Assembly: GCF_026712185.1 (NCBI RefSeq)
Contig: NZ_JAPPUX010000005.1
Location: 1 to 64,000, forward strand
Length of the DNA: 64,000 bases
Direction of reading: 5' to 3'
Source of the DNA: Nocardioides pini
Lineage (GTDB): Bacteria > Actinomycetota > Actinomycetes > Propionibacteriales > Nocardioidaceae
The notes under the pieces were generated by a model. That model did no database searches. It was not told the origin of the DNA and saw only the letters and a list, made by a program, of their open reading frames with translations. The translations under genes were made by a program, and so were the position numbers. Shown piece after piece: positions 50,826 to 59,841 of this stretch (its first letter is position 1; the number at the start of each line of letters is the position of its first letter).

Positions 50826-52355
50826 TCAGCCCTTCTGGAACATGTTGAGCATCCGCCGGGTGACGAGGAAGCCACCGAAGACGTTGATGCTGGCGAGCAG
50901 GATGGCCACGCCGGCGATCACCTGGACCGCGACGTTGTCGATCGGGGCCTGCAGGATCGCGCCGACCACGATGATCCCGCTGATGGCGTTGGTGACGCTC
51001 ATCAGCGGGGTGTGCAGCGCGTGGTGCACGTTTCCGATGACGTAGAAGCCGATCACGACCGCGAGCACGAAGACGGTGAGGCTCGGCAGGAAGCTCGGCG
51101 GCGCCAGGGTCGCGAGGGCGAGGAACACCACGGCGGCCAGCCCGGCGGCGTACAGCCTGCGGCGCGGGTCCGGAGGTGCGGACGGCTCCTTCTCGACGGG
51201 CAGCACCTGCGTCGCCTCCGCCGGTGCTGCCGAGACCTGCACGGGCGGCGGCGGCCACATGGTCGCCCCGTCGCGGGTCACGGTGATCCCTCGCTGGACG
51301 ACGTCGTCCATGTCGAGGGTGAGGACGCCGTCCTTGGCGGGCGTGAGGAGCTTGAGCAGGTTCACGACGTTGGTGCCGTAGAGCTGGCTGGTCTGTGCGG
51401 CGAGGCGCCCCGCGAGGTCGGTGTAGCCGAGGACGGTGACGCCGTTGGCCGTCACCACCTTTTCGTCCTTGACGGTCGCCGCGACGTTGCCACCGTTGGC
51501 GGCGGCCATGTCCACCACGACCGAACCCGGGCGCATCGCCGCGACCGTCTCGGCGGTGACGAGCAGCGGCGCGGGCCGGCCGGGGATGAGCGCGGTGGTG
51601 ATGACGATGTCGGCGGCGCGCGCCTCCTCGTCGTACATCGCGGCGGTGGCGGCCTCCTGCTCGGCGGTCATCTCCTTGGCGTAGCCGTCGGAGGAGACCT
51701 CCTGCTCCATGTCGACCGTGACGAACTCCGCGCCCATCGACTCAACCTGCTCGGCGACCTCGGGGCGTACGTCGAAGGCGCGCACGATCGCGCCCAGCGA
51801 GCCCGCCGCGCCGATGGCGGCGAGGCCGGCGACGCCGGCCCCGACGACGAAGACGCGGGCGGGGGGCACCTTGCCCGCGGCCGTGACCTGGCCGGTGAAG
51901 AGCCGGCCGAACTCATGGGCCGCCTCGATCACCCCGCGGTAGCCCGCGACGTTGGCCATCGACGACAGCACGTCCATCGACTGGGCGCGCGAGATCCGCG
52001 GCACGGCGTCCATCGCGAGCGCGGTGACCCCGGCCGCGGCGAGCCGCTCGACCAGCTCGGGGCTGCGGGCCGGTGCCATCAGGCTGATGACCGTGGCACC
52101 GCGCCGCAGTCGGCCGACCTCGTCGTCCGTCGGGGCGTTCACCTTGACCACGACGTCGCTCGACCACACCTCGTCGGCCGGCACGACCTTCACGCCGGCG
52201 CTGGTGAAGGCGACGTCGGGTTGGTCGGCCGCCTCGCCCGCGCCCTGCTCCACCACGACGTCGTACCCCAGCGCGGCGAGCTGGGAGGCCGTCTTCGCGG
52301 TGGCGGCGACCAGTGTCTCGCCGGGCCGGGACTCGCGGGGGATGCCGATGCGCAC
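50826..52355 (-). CDS. pntA: NAD(P) transhydrogenase subunit alpha (PntA, fused form)
   Basis: A 509-residue subunit starting [20 protein letters not shown]. The NAD(H)-binding domain has [20 protein letters not shown] and [32 protein letters not shown] is the mobile loop. About residues 375-410 are a Pro/Glu linker, followed by four TM helices ([15 protein letters not shown] to GFLVTRRML). Alpha-1 and alpha-2 are thus fused as in E. coli. GTG start with AGGAGG 8 nt upstream; operon pntA-pntB. A palindrome and a large hairpin lie in the upstream gap. Confidence 0.93.
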   Translation of the reverse strand: MRIGIPRESRPGETLVAATAKTASQLAALGYDVVVEQGAGEAADQPDVAFTSAGVKVVPADEVWSSDVVVKVNAPTDDEVGRLRRGATVISLMAPARSPELVERLAAAGVTALAMDAVPRISRAQSMDVLSSMANVAGYRGVIEAAHEFGRLFTGQVTAAGKVPPARVFVVGAGVAGLAAIGAAGSLGAIVRAFDVRPEVAEQVESMGAEFVTVDMEQEVSSDGYAKEMTAEQEAATAAMYDEEARAADIVITTALIPGRPAPLLVTAETVAAMRPGSVVVDMAAANGGNVAATVKDEKVVTANGVTVLGYTDLAGRLAAQTSQLYGTNVVNLLKLLTPAKDGVLTLDMDDVVQRGITVTRDGATMWPPPPVQVSAAPAEATQVLPVEKEPSAPPDPRRRLYAAGLAAVVFLALATLAPPSFLPSLTVFVLAVVIGFYVIGNVHHALHTPLMSVTNAISGIIVVGAILQAPIDNVAVQVIAGVAILLASINVFGGFLVTRRMLNMFQKG

Positions 52356-52466
52356 TGCTGCCTCCTGGACGTGGCGGGACGTGGCTGGACGGGCGGCTGG
52401 TTGGTCGGGCCGCGTCGTCGGGCCGCGCACAACGTACCGAAATCGCGTCGCCCACACCGCCGTCTC

Positions 52467-52484
52467 ATGTGGCGTGGACCACAT
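52467..52484. promoter_or_regulatory. 18-bp dyad ATGTGG-N6-CCACAT upstream of pntAB
   Basis: ATGTGG (52467-52472) and CCACAT (52479-52484) form a perfect dyad with a 6-bp spacer, 112 bp upstream of the pntA start. Size and symmetry suit a dimeric regulator of transhydrogenase expression; no known consensus is recognised. Confidence 0.4.
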
Positions 52485-52491
52485 CACCGAC

Positions 52492-52547
52492 CCGAGTCGA
52501 GTGCGCTCGCGGTGGCAGTCGCCACGGGGCTGCGCACTCGACCTCGG
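52492..52547. other. Large branched hairpin between upp and pntAB
   Basis: CCGAG (52492-52496) pairs with CTCGG (52543-52547), TCGAGTGCGC (52497-52506) with GCGCACTCGA (52532-52541), and an inner GTGGC (52512-52516) with GCCAC (52521-52525). Only one base is bulged in the 15-bp outer stem. It lies 49 bp after the upp stop. It may be the upp terminator, but the missing T-tract and nested stem leave a structured RNA or 5' leader of pntAB possible. Confidence 0.55.
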
Positions 52548-52595
52548 GCTGTGGATGAGCCGGGCGGAGATGCCTCCCGCCCCCGCACGGGTGGA

Positions 52596-53237
52596 TCAGT
52601 GGGCGACGCCGTAGAGCCGGTCGCCGGCGTCGCCGAGGCCGGGGACGATGTAGCCCTTGTCGTTGAGCTTCTCGTCGAGCGCCGCGGTCACGACGGTCAC
52701 CGGCACGTCGAGGCCCGCGAGGCCCTTCTCGAGGTTGTCGACGCCCTCGGGGGCGGCGAGGAGGCAGATCGCGGTGATGTCGTCGGCGCCCCGGTCGGTG
52801 AGGAAGCGGACGGCCGCGGCGAGGGTGCCGCCGGTCGCGAGCATCGGGTCGAGCACGTAGCACTGGCGGCCGGAGAGGTCCTCGGGCAGGCGCTCGGCGT
52901 AGGTCGACGCCTCGAGGGTCTCCTCGTTGCGGACCATGCCGAGGAAGCCGACCTCGGCCGTCGGCAGCAACCGCATCATGCCGTCGAGCATGCCGAGCCC
53001 GGCACGGAGGATCGGGACGACCATCGGCTTCGGCTGGGCGAGGTAGACGCCGGTCGTCGGGCCGACGGGCGTGGTGATCGGCCGCGGGTCGACGCGCACC
53101 TCCCGCGTGGCCTCGTAGGCCAGGAGGGTCACCAGCTCGTCGGTCAGCCGACGGAACGTCGGCGAGTCCGTGTACTCGTCACGCAGGACGGTGAGCTTGT
53201 GGGAGACGAGCGGGTGGTTCACCACGTGCAGGCGCAT
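52596..53237 (-). CDS. upp: Uracil phosphoribosyltransferase
   Basis: A 213-residue pyrimidine-salvage enzyme that makes UMP from uracil and PRPP. It has [60 protein letters not shown] (the PRPP loop, with the Asp-Pro-Met-Leu-Ala-Thr-Gly-Gly motif) and [17 protein letters not shown] (uracil-binding). ATG at 53235-53237. It is divergent from the tadA operon; single gene. Confidence 0.96.
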   Translation of the reverse strand: MRLHVVNHPLVSHKLTVLRDEYTDSPTFRRLTDELVTLLAYEATREVRVDPRPITTPVGPTTGVYLAQPKPMVVPILRAGLGMLDGMMRLLPTAEVGFLGMVRNEETLEASTYAERLPEDLSGRQCYVLDPMLATGGTLAAAVRFLTDRGADDITAICLLAAPEGVDNLEKGLAGLDVPVTVVTAALDEKLNDKGYIVPGLGDAGDRLYGVAH

Positions 53238-53335
53238 GGCGCTCACCCTAGTGGGGATGCCGCTCGCCGATCGAGACACCGGAGAGGGTTGGCGCTCACC
53301 ATCCTTTCTGCGACATTGGAGGAGGAGGTGTGGGG

Positions 53336-53821
53336 ATGTCCGAGCAGACCGGCGAGGTCGACTTCGCCCTGGCTGCGTTCCGCGTGGACGGGACGTGGCA
53401 GGTGCAGGAGATCGCCGCGCCCGCGTTCGACTCCGTCGACTCCCTCAGCCACGCGCTCCGCCAGGTCGCGCGCGACGACGGTGCGGTGGCCATGGTCGCC
53501 GTCGACGAGGACTTCTTCGTGGTCGTCCGGGTCGCCGGCCCCAGCACGCGCGTGCTGCTCTCCGACGTCACGGCCGCCGACGAGTGGGAGCTCGCCCAGT
53601 CCGTCATCGACTTCCTGGGACTGCCGCCGCCGGAGGACGACGACGTCGAGGTGCCGGCCGGCGACCTCGGCCTGCTCGAGGACCTCGGGCTCCACGCCAT
53701 CGACCTCGGCGCCCTCCTCGACGACGTCGAGCTCTACCCTGACGAGATGCTCTCCGAGATCGCCCGCCGTCTCGGGTTCGGCGAGCTCTTCGACGACGCG
53801 GTCGGCCTCACCTCGGCATGA
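53336..53821 (+). CDS. tRNA adenosine deaminase-associated protein
   Basis: A 161-residue acidic protein ([20 protein letters not shown], then [40 protein letters not shown]) conserved immediately upstream of tadA in actinobacteria and named for that position. GGAGGAGG lies 7 nt before the ATG at 53336; a GTG two codons earlier is less well spaced. The stop overlaps tadA as ATGA. Its biochemical role is unknown; association with TadA function is inferred from conserved linkage. Confidence 0.85.
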   Translation: MSEQTGEVDFALAAFRVDGTWQVQEIAAPAFDSVDSLSHALRQVARDDGAVAMVAVDEDFFVVVRVAGPSTRVLLSDVTAADEWELAQSVIDFLGLPPPEDDDVEVPAGDLGLLEDLGLHAIDLGALLDDVELYPDEMLSEIARRLGFGELFDDAVGLTSA

Positions 53822-54294
53822 CCACCCCGGGACCCTGGGACGACGCGATGCGCCTGGCCCTGACCGAGGCGAAGGCTGCGCTGGAGGGGGACGACGTACC
53901 GGTCGGCGCCGTCGTCCTCGACGCCTCGGGCACCGTCATCGGCACGGGTCGCAACACCCGCGAGGCCCACCACGACCCCACGGGCCACGCCGAGGTCGTC
54001 GCCCTCCGCGCCGCGGCCGCCGCCCGCGGCGAGTGGCGGCTCTCGGGCTGCACCCTCGTGGTCACGCTCGAGCCCTGCACGATGTGCGCCGGCGCGGTGG
54101 TGCTGTCCCGCGTCGACCGCCTCGTCTTCGGGGCGTACGACGACAAGCTGGGCGCCGTCGGCTCGCTGTGGGACGTCGTGCGCGACCGTCGGCTCAACCA
54201 TCGTCCCGAGGTCGTCGCCGGGGTGCTGGCCACCGAGTCCACCGCCCTCCTCGACGGCTTCTTCGCCGCTCACCGCTCCGCCGGCCTCCGGTGA
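53818..54294 (+). CDS. tadA: tRNA(Arg) adenosine-34 deaminase (TadA)
   Basis: A 158-residue zinc deaminase that converts A34 of tRNA-Arg(ACG) to inosine. The catalytic set is GHAEVVAL (His57, Glu59) and EPCTMCAGA (Cys87, Cys90). It starts [20 protein letters not shown], close to the family start. It is coupled by ATGA to the preceding associated-protein gene and by GTGA to the following acetyltransferase gene. Confidence 0.95.
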   Translation: MTTPGPWDDAMRLALTEAKAALEGDDVPVGAVVLDASGTVIGTGRNTREAHHDPTGHAEVVALRAAAAARGEWRLSGCTLVVTLEPCTMCAGAVVLSRVDRLVFGAYDDKLGAVGSLWDVVRDRRLNHRPEVVAGVLATESTALLDGFFAAHRSAGLR

Positions 54295-54755
54295 CCACCG
54301 TCCGTCGCGCCACCACCGCGGACGCGCCCGTGCTGGGCCGGATGCTGTGGGACTTCAACACCGAGTTCGAGACCGAGACCGACGACGCCGACGTGCTGGC
54401 CGAGCGGTTCGCCCGCCTCCTGGCGCTGCCCGAGATCGTCGCGGTCCTCGCCGAGGACGGCGGCGACCCGGTCGGGTTCGCCCTGGTGAGCCTCCGCCCG
54501 GCGATCTGGTTCGACGGCCCGGTCGCCCAGCTCGAGGAGCTCTACGTCGTGCCGTCCCTCCGCTCCGGCGGGATCGGCAGCCAGGTCCTCGACCTGTGCC
54601 GTCGCCTCGCCCGCGAGCTCGGGTCGCCGGAGATGCACATCAACGTCGACGAGGTCGACGTCGACACCCGCCGCTTCTACGAGCGGCACGGCTTCGTCAA
54701 CATCGAGGACGGGGTCGACTACCGGATGCTCTGCTACATCGGCCCGACCGACTGA
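54291..54755 (+). CDS. GNAT-family N-acetyltransferase
   Basis: A 154-residue acetyltransferase with QLEELYVVPSLRSGGIGSQV (motif A, the acetyl-CoA R-x-x-G-x-G/A loop as RSGGIGS), then MHINVDEVDVDTRRFYERHGF (motif B). The GTG start overlaps the tadA stop. The acceptor substrate, an amine or a protein terminus, is unknown; co-translation with tadA need not mean shared function. It is convergent with the wax-ester-synthase gene. Confidence 0.88.
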   Translation: MTTVRRATTADAPVLGRMLWDFNTEFETETDDADVLAERFARLLALPEIVAVLAEDGGDPVGFALVSLRPAIWFDGPVAQLEELYVVPSLRSGGIGSQVLDLCRRLARELGSPEMHINVDEVDVDTRRFYERHGFVNIEDGVDYRMLCYIGPTD

Positions 54756-54772
54756 CGCCGACCCGGGCGGGA

Positions 54773-56170
54773 TCAGGCCGAGAAGGCCGCGACCTCCTCG
54801 GCGAAGCACTCGGCCAGACCCGCCAGGTCGGCGACCGCGCTCGCGTCGACGTTCACGCCGACGCAGGCGGTGTCGCCGCAGGTGACCAGGCAGACGGTGA
54901 GCGCGGCGCCCGGCAGCGGCCCGAGGACGTACATCCCCTGCACCTCGGCGCCGGCCATGTAGCGCCGGCGCGGTGGCCCGGGGAGGGTGAGGACGAAGGC
55001 GTCGGGCGCCTCGGCCGTGCGCAGGGCCGACGCCGCGACGACGGACGGCATCCGGTTGAGCAGGGGGGCCGCCGCGTCCAGCACCTCGAGGGCGCGCTCG
55101 GTGTGGAGCGACAGCACCTCCCCCCGGACGGCCGCGACCCGGTCGACGGGGTCCTCGATGGACATCGGCCCGGAGATCAGCGCCCCGGCGAAGCGGTTGC
55201 CGAGGTCGTCGGCGCGGTCGAGCGAGACGCGCACCCCGACGGGGATCTCCGTGACCGGGCTGTCGCGGCGGGCGTGGTAGCGCCGCAGCCCGCCGAGCAC
55301 CAGCGCCACCGCGGCGTCGTCGAGGGTGCCTCCGCCGAGCCGGGCGACCGAGCGGAGGGGCTCGAGGGGGGCGTCGAGGGTGAGGAACGTCCACATGCGA
55401 CCGGTGCGCGGGGACAGCTCCGGCGAGGGTGGCGCGGCCTGCGTGAGCAGCCGGCGCACGGACGCGCCGTAGCGCAGGGTCGAGGCCACGACCACCTGCG
55501 GCCGCGCCGCCGCACGCCCGAGGCGGCGCGCGGTCGCGAGCGCCGTCTCGGGCAGCGAGGCGACGTCGGTGCGCAGGCCGGTGACGGCGAGGTCGACCGG
55601 GTGGGGCTCCACCGGCGCCACGGCCTCGTCGCCGAGCGGCTTGCGCGGCGTGTGGGCGCGCCGGCCCGACTGGAGCATCGACAGCAGCTGGACCGTGCCG
55701 AGGGGGTCGGCGAGCGCGTGGTGGATCTTGAGGACGTAGGCCGCCCCGTCCGGCATGCCCTCGTAGAGCACGCCCTCCCACAGCGGTCGGGTGCGGTCGA
55801 AGGGGCGCAGCGCGATCTGGGCCGCGTGGACGAGCATCTCCTCGCGGTCGGCGACCCGCTCGCGGCGCAGGTGGTAGGCGAGGTCGAACGTCGGGTCGTC
55901 GGCCCAGGTCGGTGCGGCCGTCGGCACGACCGGCTCGACGACGCGCTGGCGCAGGCGGCGTACGAGCCGGGTGCCCCAGTCGGTCGCGGCGACGAAGCGG
56001 TCCCAGTCGGGCGCCCGGTCGAGGTCGATCACGACCGTCGACGTCGACGACTGCACCGGGTGGCGCTCGGCGCGCCACAGCAGCGTCTGCATCGGTGTGA
56101 GCTCGGGCGCGGCCGACCACCCGGCCGCCGCCACCCAGCGCTCGACGTCCTCGTCGGCGACGTCGTTCAT
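54773..56170 (-). CDS. Wax ester synthase / diacylglycerol acyltransferase (WS/DGAT)
   Basis: A 465-residue acyl-CoA:alcohol or diacylglycerol acyltransferase making storage lipid. The active-site motif reads LKIHHALADPLGTVQLL: HHxxxD is intact but the following Gly of the usual HHxxxDG is Pro. LGNRFAGALISGP and NRMPSVVAASALRTAE are further family features; the N-terminus has ELTPMQTLLWRAE. It is third in an operon after plsB-like and HAD-PlsC genes, in the order of Rv2482c-Rv2484c of M. tuberculosis. The ATG overlaps the upstream stop. Confidence 0.9.
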   Translation of the reverse strand: MNDVADEDVERWVAAAGWSAAPELTPMQTLLWRAERHPVQSSTSTVVIDLDRAPDWDRFVAATDWGTRLVRRLRQRVVEPVVPTAAPTWADDPTFDLAYHLRRERVADREEMLVHAAQIALRPFDRTRPLWEGVLYEGMPDGAAYVLKIHHALADPLGTVQLLSMLQSGRRAHTPRKPLGDEAVAPVEPHPVDLAVTGLRTDVASLPETALATARRLGRAAARPQVVVASTLRYGASVRRLLTQAAPPSPELSPRTGRMWTFLTLDAPLEPLRSVARLGGGTLDDAAVALVLGGLRRYHARRDSPVTEIPVGVRVSLDRADDLGNRFAGALISGPMSIEDPVDRVAAVRGEVLSLHTERALEVLDAAAPLLNRMPSVVAASALRTAEAPDAFVLTLPGPPRRRYMAGAEVQGMYVLGPLPGAALTVCLVTCGDTACVGVNVDASAVADLAGLAECFAEEVAAFSA

Positions 56171-57600
56171 GCCGGCCACCTCGCGAGGGTCTGCTCGAAC
56201 TTCGTGCGCAGCGCCGCGATGCGCTCGCTCATGTCGTCCACGCTCCAGTCGGTCTCGGGCTCCAGCACGCACACGTCCACGACGCCGGGGTTGAGCACCA
56301 GCGAGCTGCGCCGCATCAGCTCGCCGGTGTTGCGGAGCACGACCGGTACGACCGGCACGCCGGCCTGTGCCGCGAGGTGGAACGCGCCCTTGCGGAACGG
56401 GCCCAGCACCGGCGTCGCCGAGCGGGTCCCCTCCGGGAAGATCATCAGCGACGTGCCGGAGCGGATGCGGTCGACGACGCCGTCGAGCGTCGCGCGGGCG
56501 GAGTGGGAGTCGGAGCGGTCGATCCAGGCCGGGTCGATGACGACCGAGCCGACCACGGCACGGGGGTCCCAGCGCGCCTCCTTCTTCGCGACGATGGTGA
56601 AGTCGCGCTCGAGCAGCCGGCCGAGGACGGGGATGTCGAGGGCGCTCTGGTGGTTGGCGACGAAGATCGCCGGACGGTGGGTCCAGAGTCGCTCCTGGTG
56701 GAGCACGTTCATCGAGACGCCCGCCAGCGCCATGGGCAGGTGGGTGGCGAGGCGGATCGCGGCGTTGCGGCCCTCGTGCAGGTCGCCGCGCGCGAGCCCG
56801 TAGGCCAGGCCGAGGCCGACACCGGCGTTCATGCCGGCGAGCGCGACCGCCGTACGACCCGCGGCGAGCAGCGAGCCGCCGACCGGGTCGCTGAGGTCGA
56901 GCACGGGCCAGCCGAGGCGGGCGGCGGCAGCACGCAGGTCGCGGTGCGGGTTGAGGGCGGTGGGGTGCCCCACGGAGGACAGGAAGGCGACGTCCTCGTA
57001 GCCGTTGCCGTAGGCGTAGGACTGCGCGAGGTCGACCCCGTGCTCGCGGGCAAACGCCCGGACCCCGCTCGCCTTGTGCCGCCCCCACAGCATCGGCCCG
57101 TCGGTGGCGCCGGTGAACTGGCCGTCCTCGACGACCAGCCGGGTGCAGACGAGGTGCTCGACGCCGAGGTCGCGGGCGACGGGCGCGATCTGGTACTTCG
57201 TGGCGGCCGACGCGACGGCGACGGTGTGGCCGGCGCGCTGGTGGGCCATGACCAGCGCGCGTGACTCGCGACGGATGGTGCCGGCGATCTTGGACCGGAA
57301 GAGCCGCTCGCCGAGGTCGGCGAAGGCCTCCTCCGACTCGCCGCGCATGGCCGAGAAGGCGACGTGGGCGATGCGGGTCGGATCGCCGCCGAGCTCGCCG
57401 TCGACGGCCGTCACGACGGTGCGCAGGAACTCCGCCGGCGAGACGTCGCGGCCCTTGAGCCGGTCGCCGTAGAAGGTGGCGGCGGTGTAGCCGGCGACGA
57501 GGGTGCCGTCGAGGTCGAAGAACGCCGCGACCGACGGCCCCTGCGGTCCGGCCTCGATCGCCTCGATGGCCTCGGTCACCGCGGTCGAGAGCCCGCTCAC
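56167..57600 (-). CDS. HAD-IB hydrolase fused to lysophosphatidic acid acyltransferase (PlsC)
   Basis: A 477-residue bifunctional-looking protein. Residues 20-245 form a HAD-IB (SerB-like) phosphatase: AAFFDLDGTLVAGYTAATFY with DxDGT, VAVASAATKYQIAPVARDLG, and the late motif AYGNGYEDVAFLSSVG. Residues about 290-475 form PlsC: IFVANHQSALDIPVLGRLL (NHxxxxD), FPEGTRSATPVLGPFRKGAF (FPEGTRS), VPVVPVVLRNTGEL. It could both acylate lysophosphatidate and dephosphorylate phosphatidate, giving diacylglycerol to the adjacent WS/DGAT. GTG start overlaps the plsB-like stop. Confidence 0.92.
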   Translation of the reverse strand: MSGLSTAVTEAIEAIEAGPQGPSVAAFFDLDGTLVAGYTAATFYGDRLKGRDVSPAEFLRTVVTAVDGELGGDPTRIAHVAFSAMRGESEEAFADLGERLFRSKIAGTIRRESRALVMAHQRAGHTVAVASAATKYQIAPVARDLGVEHLVCTRLVVEDGQFTGATDGPMLWGRHKASGVRAFAREHGVDLAQSYAYGNGYEDVAFLSSVGHPTALNPHRDLRAAAARLGWPVLDLSDPVGGSLLAAGRTAVALAGMNAGVGLGLAYGLARGDLHEGRNAAIRLATHLPMALAGVSMNVLHQERLWTHRPAIFVANHQSALDIPVLGRLLERDFTIVAKKEARWDPRAVVGSVVIDPAWIDRSDSHSARATLDGVVDRIRSGTSLMIFPEGTRSATPVLGPFRKGAFHLAAQAGVPVVPVVLRNTGELMRRSSLVLNPGVVDVCVLEPETDWSVDDMSERIAALRTKFEQTLARWPA

Positions 57601-59531
57601 GCGTTCTCCCGCCTCGACGGCTGGGGCTGCGGTGCCGGCGGCTGGACGACCTGCACCGGCTCACCGGCGATCTCGCCGATGATGTTGACCCGCCGCACGG
57701 AGTCGCGCAGCTCGGCCGCGAACGCCTCGCGCGCCGACCCGACGCCCTCACCGCCCTCGAGGAGGCCCTTGTGGCGGGCGAGGGCGAGGGCGGTGCGGAA
57801 CAGCTCGAGCGACACCGACTCCTCGCTCGCGACCCGCCGCTGGAGCGCCCACTGCTGGCCCACGGCCAGCGAGTCGGCGAGCAGGTCGGCCTCGTCGACC
57901 GGGCCGTCGCCGCGGTCGGCCAGCCGGTCGGCGACCACGAGGTAGGCGTCGAGGAACGGCCGCAGCACGAGGTGGGCGAGGTGCGGGCGGGCACCGACGA
58001 GCAGCTCGCGCGCCTTCTGCGGCGTCATCTCGCTCACGCCCTCGCCGACGAGCAGCCGCAGCTCGGTGCGCAGGTCGTCCTCGAAGCCAGCGCGGGAGGG
58101 GAAGAAGAACTCGAACTTGAGCAGGTCGCGCATCCGCTTCGCCTCCTCCCACCCGACCTGCAGCTCGCCACCCGCCGGCAGCTCCGCGCCCGGCTCGAGC
58201 TCGCTGACGGTGAGCAGGGCGAGCTCGCCGATGGCGCGCTCGACGAGGATGTGGATGACGGTGTTGCGGTAGAACGCGGCGACCAGGTGCTGGTCGTCGC
58301 CGATCTTCCAGACCGGCTCGGTGCCCCGGTCGTACGCCGTCAGCACGCCGCTGCGGGTCAGCTCGGCCAGCGCCCGACGGATCGTCGCGCGGTCGCGGAG
58401 GTCGGCGGCACCGGCGACGGGCCACTGCCGCGCGTCGATGTACGCGGCGAGCGGCTCGACCGTGTCGAGGACCTCGTCGACCGTCAGCGCCCGATCGGCA
58501 CCGAGGAGGGCGAGCGAGACGATCGCAGTGGTGGTGACCGGGGTCGCCCGGTTGATCCGGTGCGAGATGTCGAGCGCCACCCGCTCGACCGCCTGGTGGC
58601 CCGTCACGCCCTCGGCCGCGAGCTCGGCCATCCGCTCGCGCAGCGAGAACGGCTCACCGACCGTCAAGTAGGCGCGGCCGAGCCGGTTGCGCTGCAGCCG
58701 GGCGAAGCGCACCAGCCAGCGCCAGTCCTCCGGCGTCTTGTTGGCCCCGCGCGCCTCCTCGGTCATCAGCGACACCTCGTGGAGCTGGTCGTAGACCACC
58801 GAGAGGGGCACCACCCGGACGTCGGGTGCGTCGTGGTCGAGCGAGTCGCCCGCGTCGTGGTCCTCGACGGCGTCGGTGAGGTACTTGAGGATGCCGTGGA
58901 CCGGCGGGCGCAGCTTGCCGGTGCGGGTGCGGCCGCCCTCGATCGACCAGGCGAGGTTGCGCTTGTTGGTGACCATCTGCCGGATGTAGGAGCGCAGCGC
59001 GAGGCGGTAGACCGGGATCTCCTGGGTCGAGCGCCGGATGAAGATGAGACCGGTGCGGCTGGCCACCGTGCCGATCACCGGGAGGTTCAGGTTGGCGCCG
59101 CCGAAGGTGTAGGTCGGTGAGAAGCGACGCGACGACAGGGCGTTCGGGATGACCATGCCGTCGAGGTAGGACCGGTGGCTGAACGCCAGCGCGAGGCTGT
59201 GCGTCCGGTCGAGGCGCCGCAGCTCCTGCATGTCGTCCTCGTCGACCAGGACGTCGTACGCCCTCAGGAACCAGTCGCCGAGACGGGCCCACCCCTGGGA
59301 CGTGCGGTCGTCGTGGGCCGCGGCCATCTCGTGGAGGTAGCCCTTGACCTCCGACCAGACCTCCTCCTCGTCGCGGCCCTGCTCGTCGGCCGCAGCGGCG
59401 ACCGCGCGTTGGAAGCGCTTGTCGTGGATGAGCTGGGTGACCTCCTGCGGAGGCGCGGCCGGCAGCCGCTCACCCACGCTGCGGGGCAGGGCTGCGCGGG
59501 CGAGGTCCCGCACGCGACGGACGGCGGTCAC
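57597..59531 (-). CDS. plsB: Glycerol-3-phosphate 1-O-acyltransferase (PlsB-like)
   Basis: A 644-residue membrane-associated acyltransferase that starts glycerolipid synthesis. LAFSHRSYLDGMVIPNAL carries HxxxxD; YTFGGANLNLPVIGTVASRT, GLIFIRRST, SIEGGRTRTGKLRPPVHGIL (acceptor-phosphate binding) and VVPLSVVYDQLHEV follow in the family order. The C-terminal half is the long helical region typical of PlsB. The GTG at 59529-59531 has AGGAGG 6 nt upstream. First gene of the plsB / HAD-PlsC / WS-DGAT operon; tRNA-Ser lies divergently upstream. Confidence 0.93.
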   Translation of the reverse strand: MTAVRRVRDLARAALPRSVGERLPAAPPQEVTQLIHDKRFQRAVAAAADEQGRDEEEVWSEVKGYLHEMAAAHDDRTSQGWARLGDWFLRAYDVLVDEDDMQELRRLDRTHSLALAFSHRSYLDGMVIPNALSSRRFSPTYTFGGANLNLPVIGTVASRTGLIFIRRSTQEIPVYRLALRSYIRQMVTNKRNLAWSIEGGRTRTGKLRPPVHGILKYLTDAVEDHDAGDSLDHDAPDVRVVPLSVVYDQLHEVSLMTEEARGANKTPEDWRWLVRFARLQRNRLGRAYLTVGEPFSLRERMAELAAEGVTGHQAVERVALDISHRINRATPVTTTAIVSLALLGADRALTVDEVLDTVEPLAAYIDARQWPVAGAADLRDRATIRRALAELTRSGVLTAYDRGTEPVWKIGDDQHLVAAFYRNTVIHILVERAIGELALLTVSELEPGAELPAGGELQVGWEEAKRMRDLLKFEFFFPSRAGFEDDLRTELRLLVGEGVSEMTPQKARELLVGARPHLAHLVLRPFLDAYLVVADRLADRGDGPVDEADLLADSLAVGQQWALQRRVASEESVSLELFRTALALARHKGLLEGGEGVGSAREAFAAELRDSVRRVNIIGEIAGEPVQVVQPPAPQPQPSRRENA

Positions 59532-59678
59532 GGTCCCTCCTTCCCGCCCCGGCTCGGCGCGAGCACGGGCGTGCGCCGAAGTTACCGTTGTACGCCGCTG
59601 CTGGCCATGGCTGCGCCACAGAGCTGGACCGCCGCCGGTTTCCGGCTCGCGCGTGCCCTCTAGTAACGTTCGGCGCGG

Positions 59679-59766
59679 TGACGTGTCCGAGCGGCCTAAG
59701 GAGAACGCCTCGAAAGCGTTTGTGGGCGCAAGTCCACCGAGGGTTCAAATCCCTCCGTCACCGCCA
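59679..59766 (+). tRNA. tRNA-Ser, anticodon CGA
   Basis: A class II tRNA. Acceptor GGTGACG (59679-59685) pairs with CGTCACC (59756-59762), with discriminator G59763 and encoded CCA to 59766. The anticodon stem AACGC/GCGTT holds loop CTCGAAA, giving anticodon CGA (reads UCG serine codons, frequent in this genome). The long variable arm is TGTGGGCGCAAGTCCACC; the T-arm is GAGGGTTCAAATCCCTC. Confidence 0.97.
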
Positions 59767-59768
59767 CC

Positions 59769-59803
59769 CGATCGGGCCGGTCCTCCGCGGACCGGCCCGA
59801 TCG
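59769..59803 (+). terminator. Terminator of tRNA-Ser
   Basis: A perfect 15-bp inverted repeat, CGATCGGGCCGGTCC (59769-59783) and GGACCGGCCCGATCG (59789-59803), with loop TCCGC, starts 2 bp after the CCA end and is followed by TCGTCTC. Confidence 0.88.
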
Positions 59804-59841
59804 TCGTCTCCGGCCCGTGGCCATCGTCGTACGCTCGTCGG

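Noticed and set aside
51012-54290. Long upstream extension of the GNAT acetyltransferase frame
   Set aside because: The extension is antisense or out of frame to pntA, upp, and tadA genes; only 54291-54755 matches GNAT.
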